Source: Clostridia bacterium (lineage in GTDB: Bacteria > Bacillota > Clostridia > Oscillospirales > Acutalibacteraceae). Taken from it: a stretch of 7,221 bases of DNA. The notes beneath the pieces are model-generated. The model was given only the letters and a program-made list of their open reading frames with translations. It ran no database searches and was not told where the DNA came from. The position numbers and the translations under genes were made by a program. Each line of letters opens with the position of its first letter. The first letter of the stretch is position 1. This document shows, one piece after another, positions 7,113 through 7,221 of this stretch. The stretch is from positions 1 through 7,221 of the forward strand of contig CAAEBW010000130.1 of NCBI GenBank assembly GCA_900754145.1, given 5' to 3'.

Positions 7113-7116
7113 ACAT
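7018..7116 (-). other. 32-codon ORF with strong ribosome binding site overlapping the maturase remnant
   Basis: The ATG at 7116..7114 has GGGAGG at ideal distance and opens a 32-residue frame (MFELLLFDSIFAANELF, then NPGCSGTYSTCTLCY, then TGA). It overlaps the SPASM remnant in a different frame. Two readings are possible. It may be the upstream piece of the maturase, since the Cys in NPGC sits at the SPASM first-Cys distance. Or it may be a short peptide whose Ser/Thr/Cys-rich tail resembles a RiPP core, perhaps left when a deletion joined a precursor gene to the end of the maturase gene. I favour the first reading but cannot decide. Confidence 0.35.
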
Positions 7117-7123
7117 ACAAGAA

Positions 7124-7129
7124 CCTCCC
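7124..7129 (-). promoter_or_regulatory. Ribosome binding site before the 32-codon ORF
   Basis: GGGAGG on the minus strand, seven bases before the ATG at 7116 and eleven before the TTG at 7112. The spacing favours the ATG, whose frame ends after 32 codons. Confidence 0.5.
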
Positions 7130-7221
7130 AAATTTATATTTTGCTATGTGCTTTTAGCCAACCGCTTAATTTTATCTTTGTATAAAATCAAAACAGCGCA
7201 AAGTTACCCTTCGTTCAGGAG
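7130..7221 (-). other. Short AT-rich stretch upstream of the maturase remnant, no intact gene
   Basis: All three minus-strand frames contain stops. One frame gives ILYKDKIKRLAKST before a TAG, another FYTKIKLSGWLKAHSKI before a TAA. Either could be a fragment of coding sequence, for example the missing part of the maturase or the end of an upstream gene. I see no promoter good enough to call; TTGCGC followed by AT-rich sequence is too weak. Confidence 0.3.

Noticed and set aside
7150..7221. Promoter for the operon
   Set aside because: TTGCGC, TTGATT, TATACA and GATAAAAT occur but no pair has both a good match and proper spacing.

Overview
The window looks like a Bacillota genome, probably a gut-type Clostridia. 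The signs are strong GGAGG-type ribosome binding sites, tight operon packing, Clostridia-like protein sequences and a mixed base composition that runs from AT-rich stretches to GC-rich ATPase domains. Every gene I can support is on the minus strand, so the biological order runs from high to low coordinates.

Right part (about 7221 down to 582): this is a peptide-modification and export operon of the RiPP type (ribosomally made, post-translationally modified peptide). In order it holds: (i) the 3' end of a radical SAM/SPASM peptide maturase that has lost its catalytic N-terminal half and carries a frame switch at its new 5' end; (ii) an HPr-kinase-like protein; (iii, iv) two full-length ABC exporters (membrane domain plus ATPase) joined by an ATGA overlap and probably forming a heterodimer; (v) a nucleotidyltransferase-family protein (PF14907-like) with what looks like a CBM9-type carbohydrate-binding domain at its C-terminus. 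Kinase plus nucleotidyltransferase plus exporter is the tailoring set known from paeninodin- and pseudomycoidin-type lasso peptide clusters. There the kinase phosphorylates the peptide and the nucleotidyltransferase is linked to sugar attachment on the phosphate. Here no lasso cyclase or protease is visible and the maturase is of the radical SAM type, so a phosphorylated or glycosylated radical-SAM peptide is the best inference. A 32-codon ORF with a very good ribosome binding site overlaps the maturase remnant. It is either the broken 5' piece of that gene or a short Ser/Thr/Cys-rich peptide.

Left part (581 down to 1): this is a different, decayed module. A 35-codon ORF ends in an ATGA overlap with the start of a MazF/PemK-type toxin gene. 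The toxin gene needs at least two frame changes to be read through and so is a pseudogene. Its final frame ends in another ATGA overlap with a new gene that begins at the window edge behind a strong ribosome binding site.

The central operon (kinase, exporters, nucleotidyltransferase) appears intact, while both ends (maturase at the right, toxin at the left) are eroded. This suggests an accessory island with damaged borders. No RNA genes, CRISPR arrays, intact insertion sequences or convincing terminators were seen.
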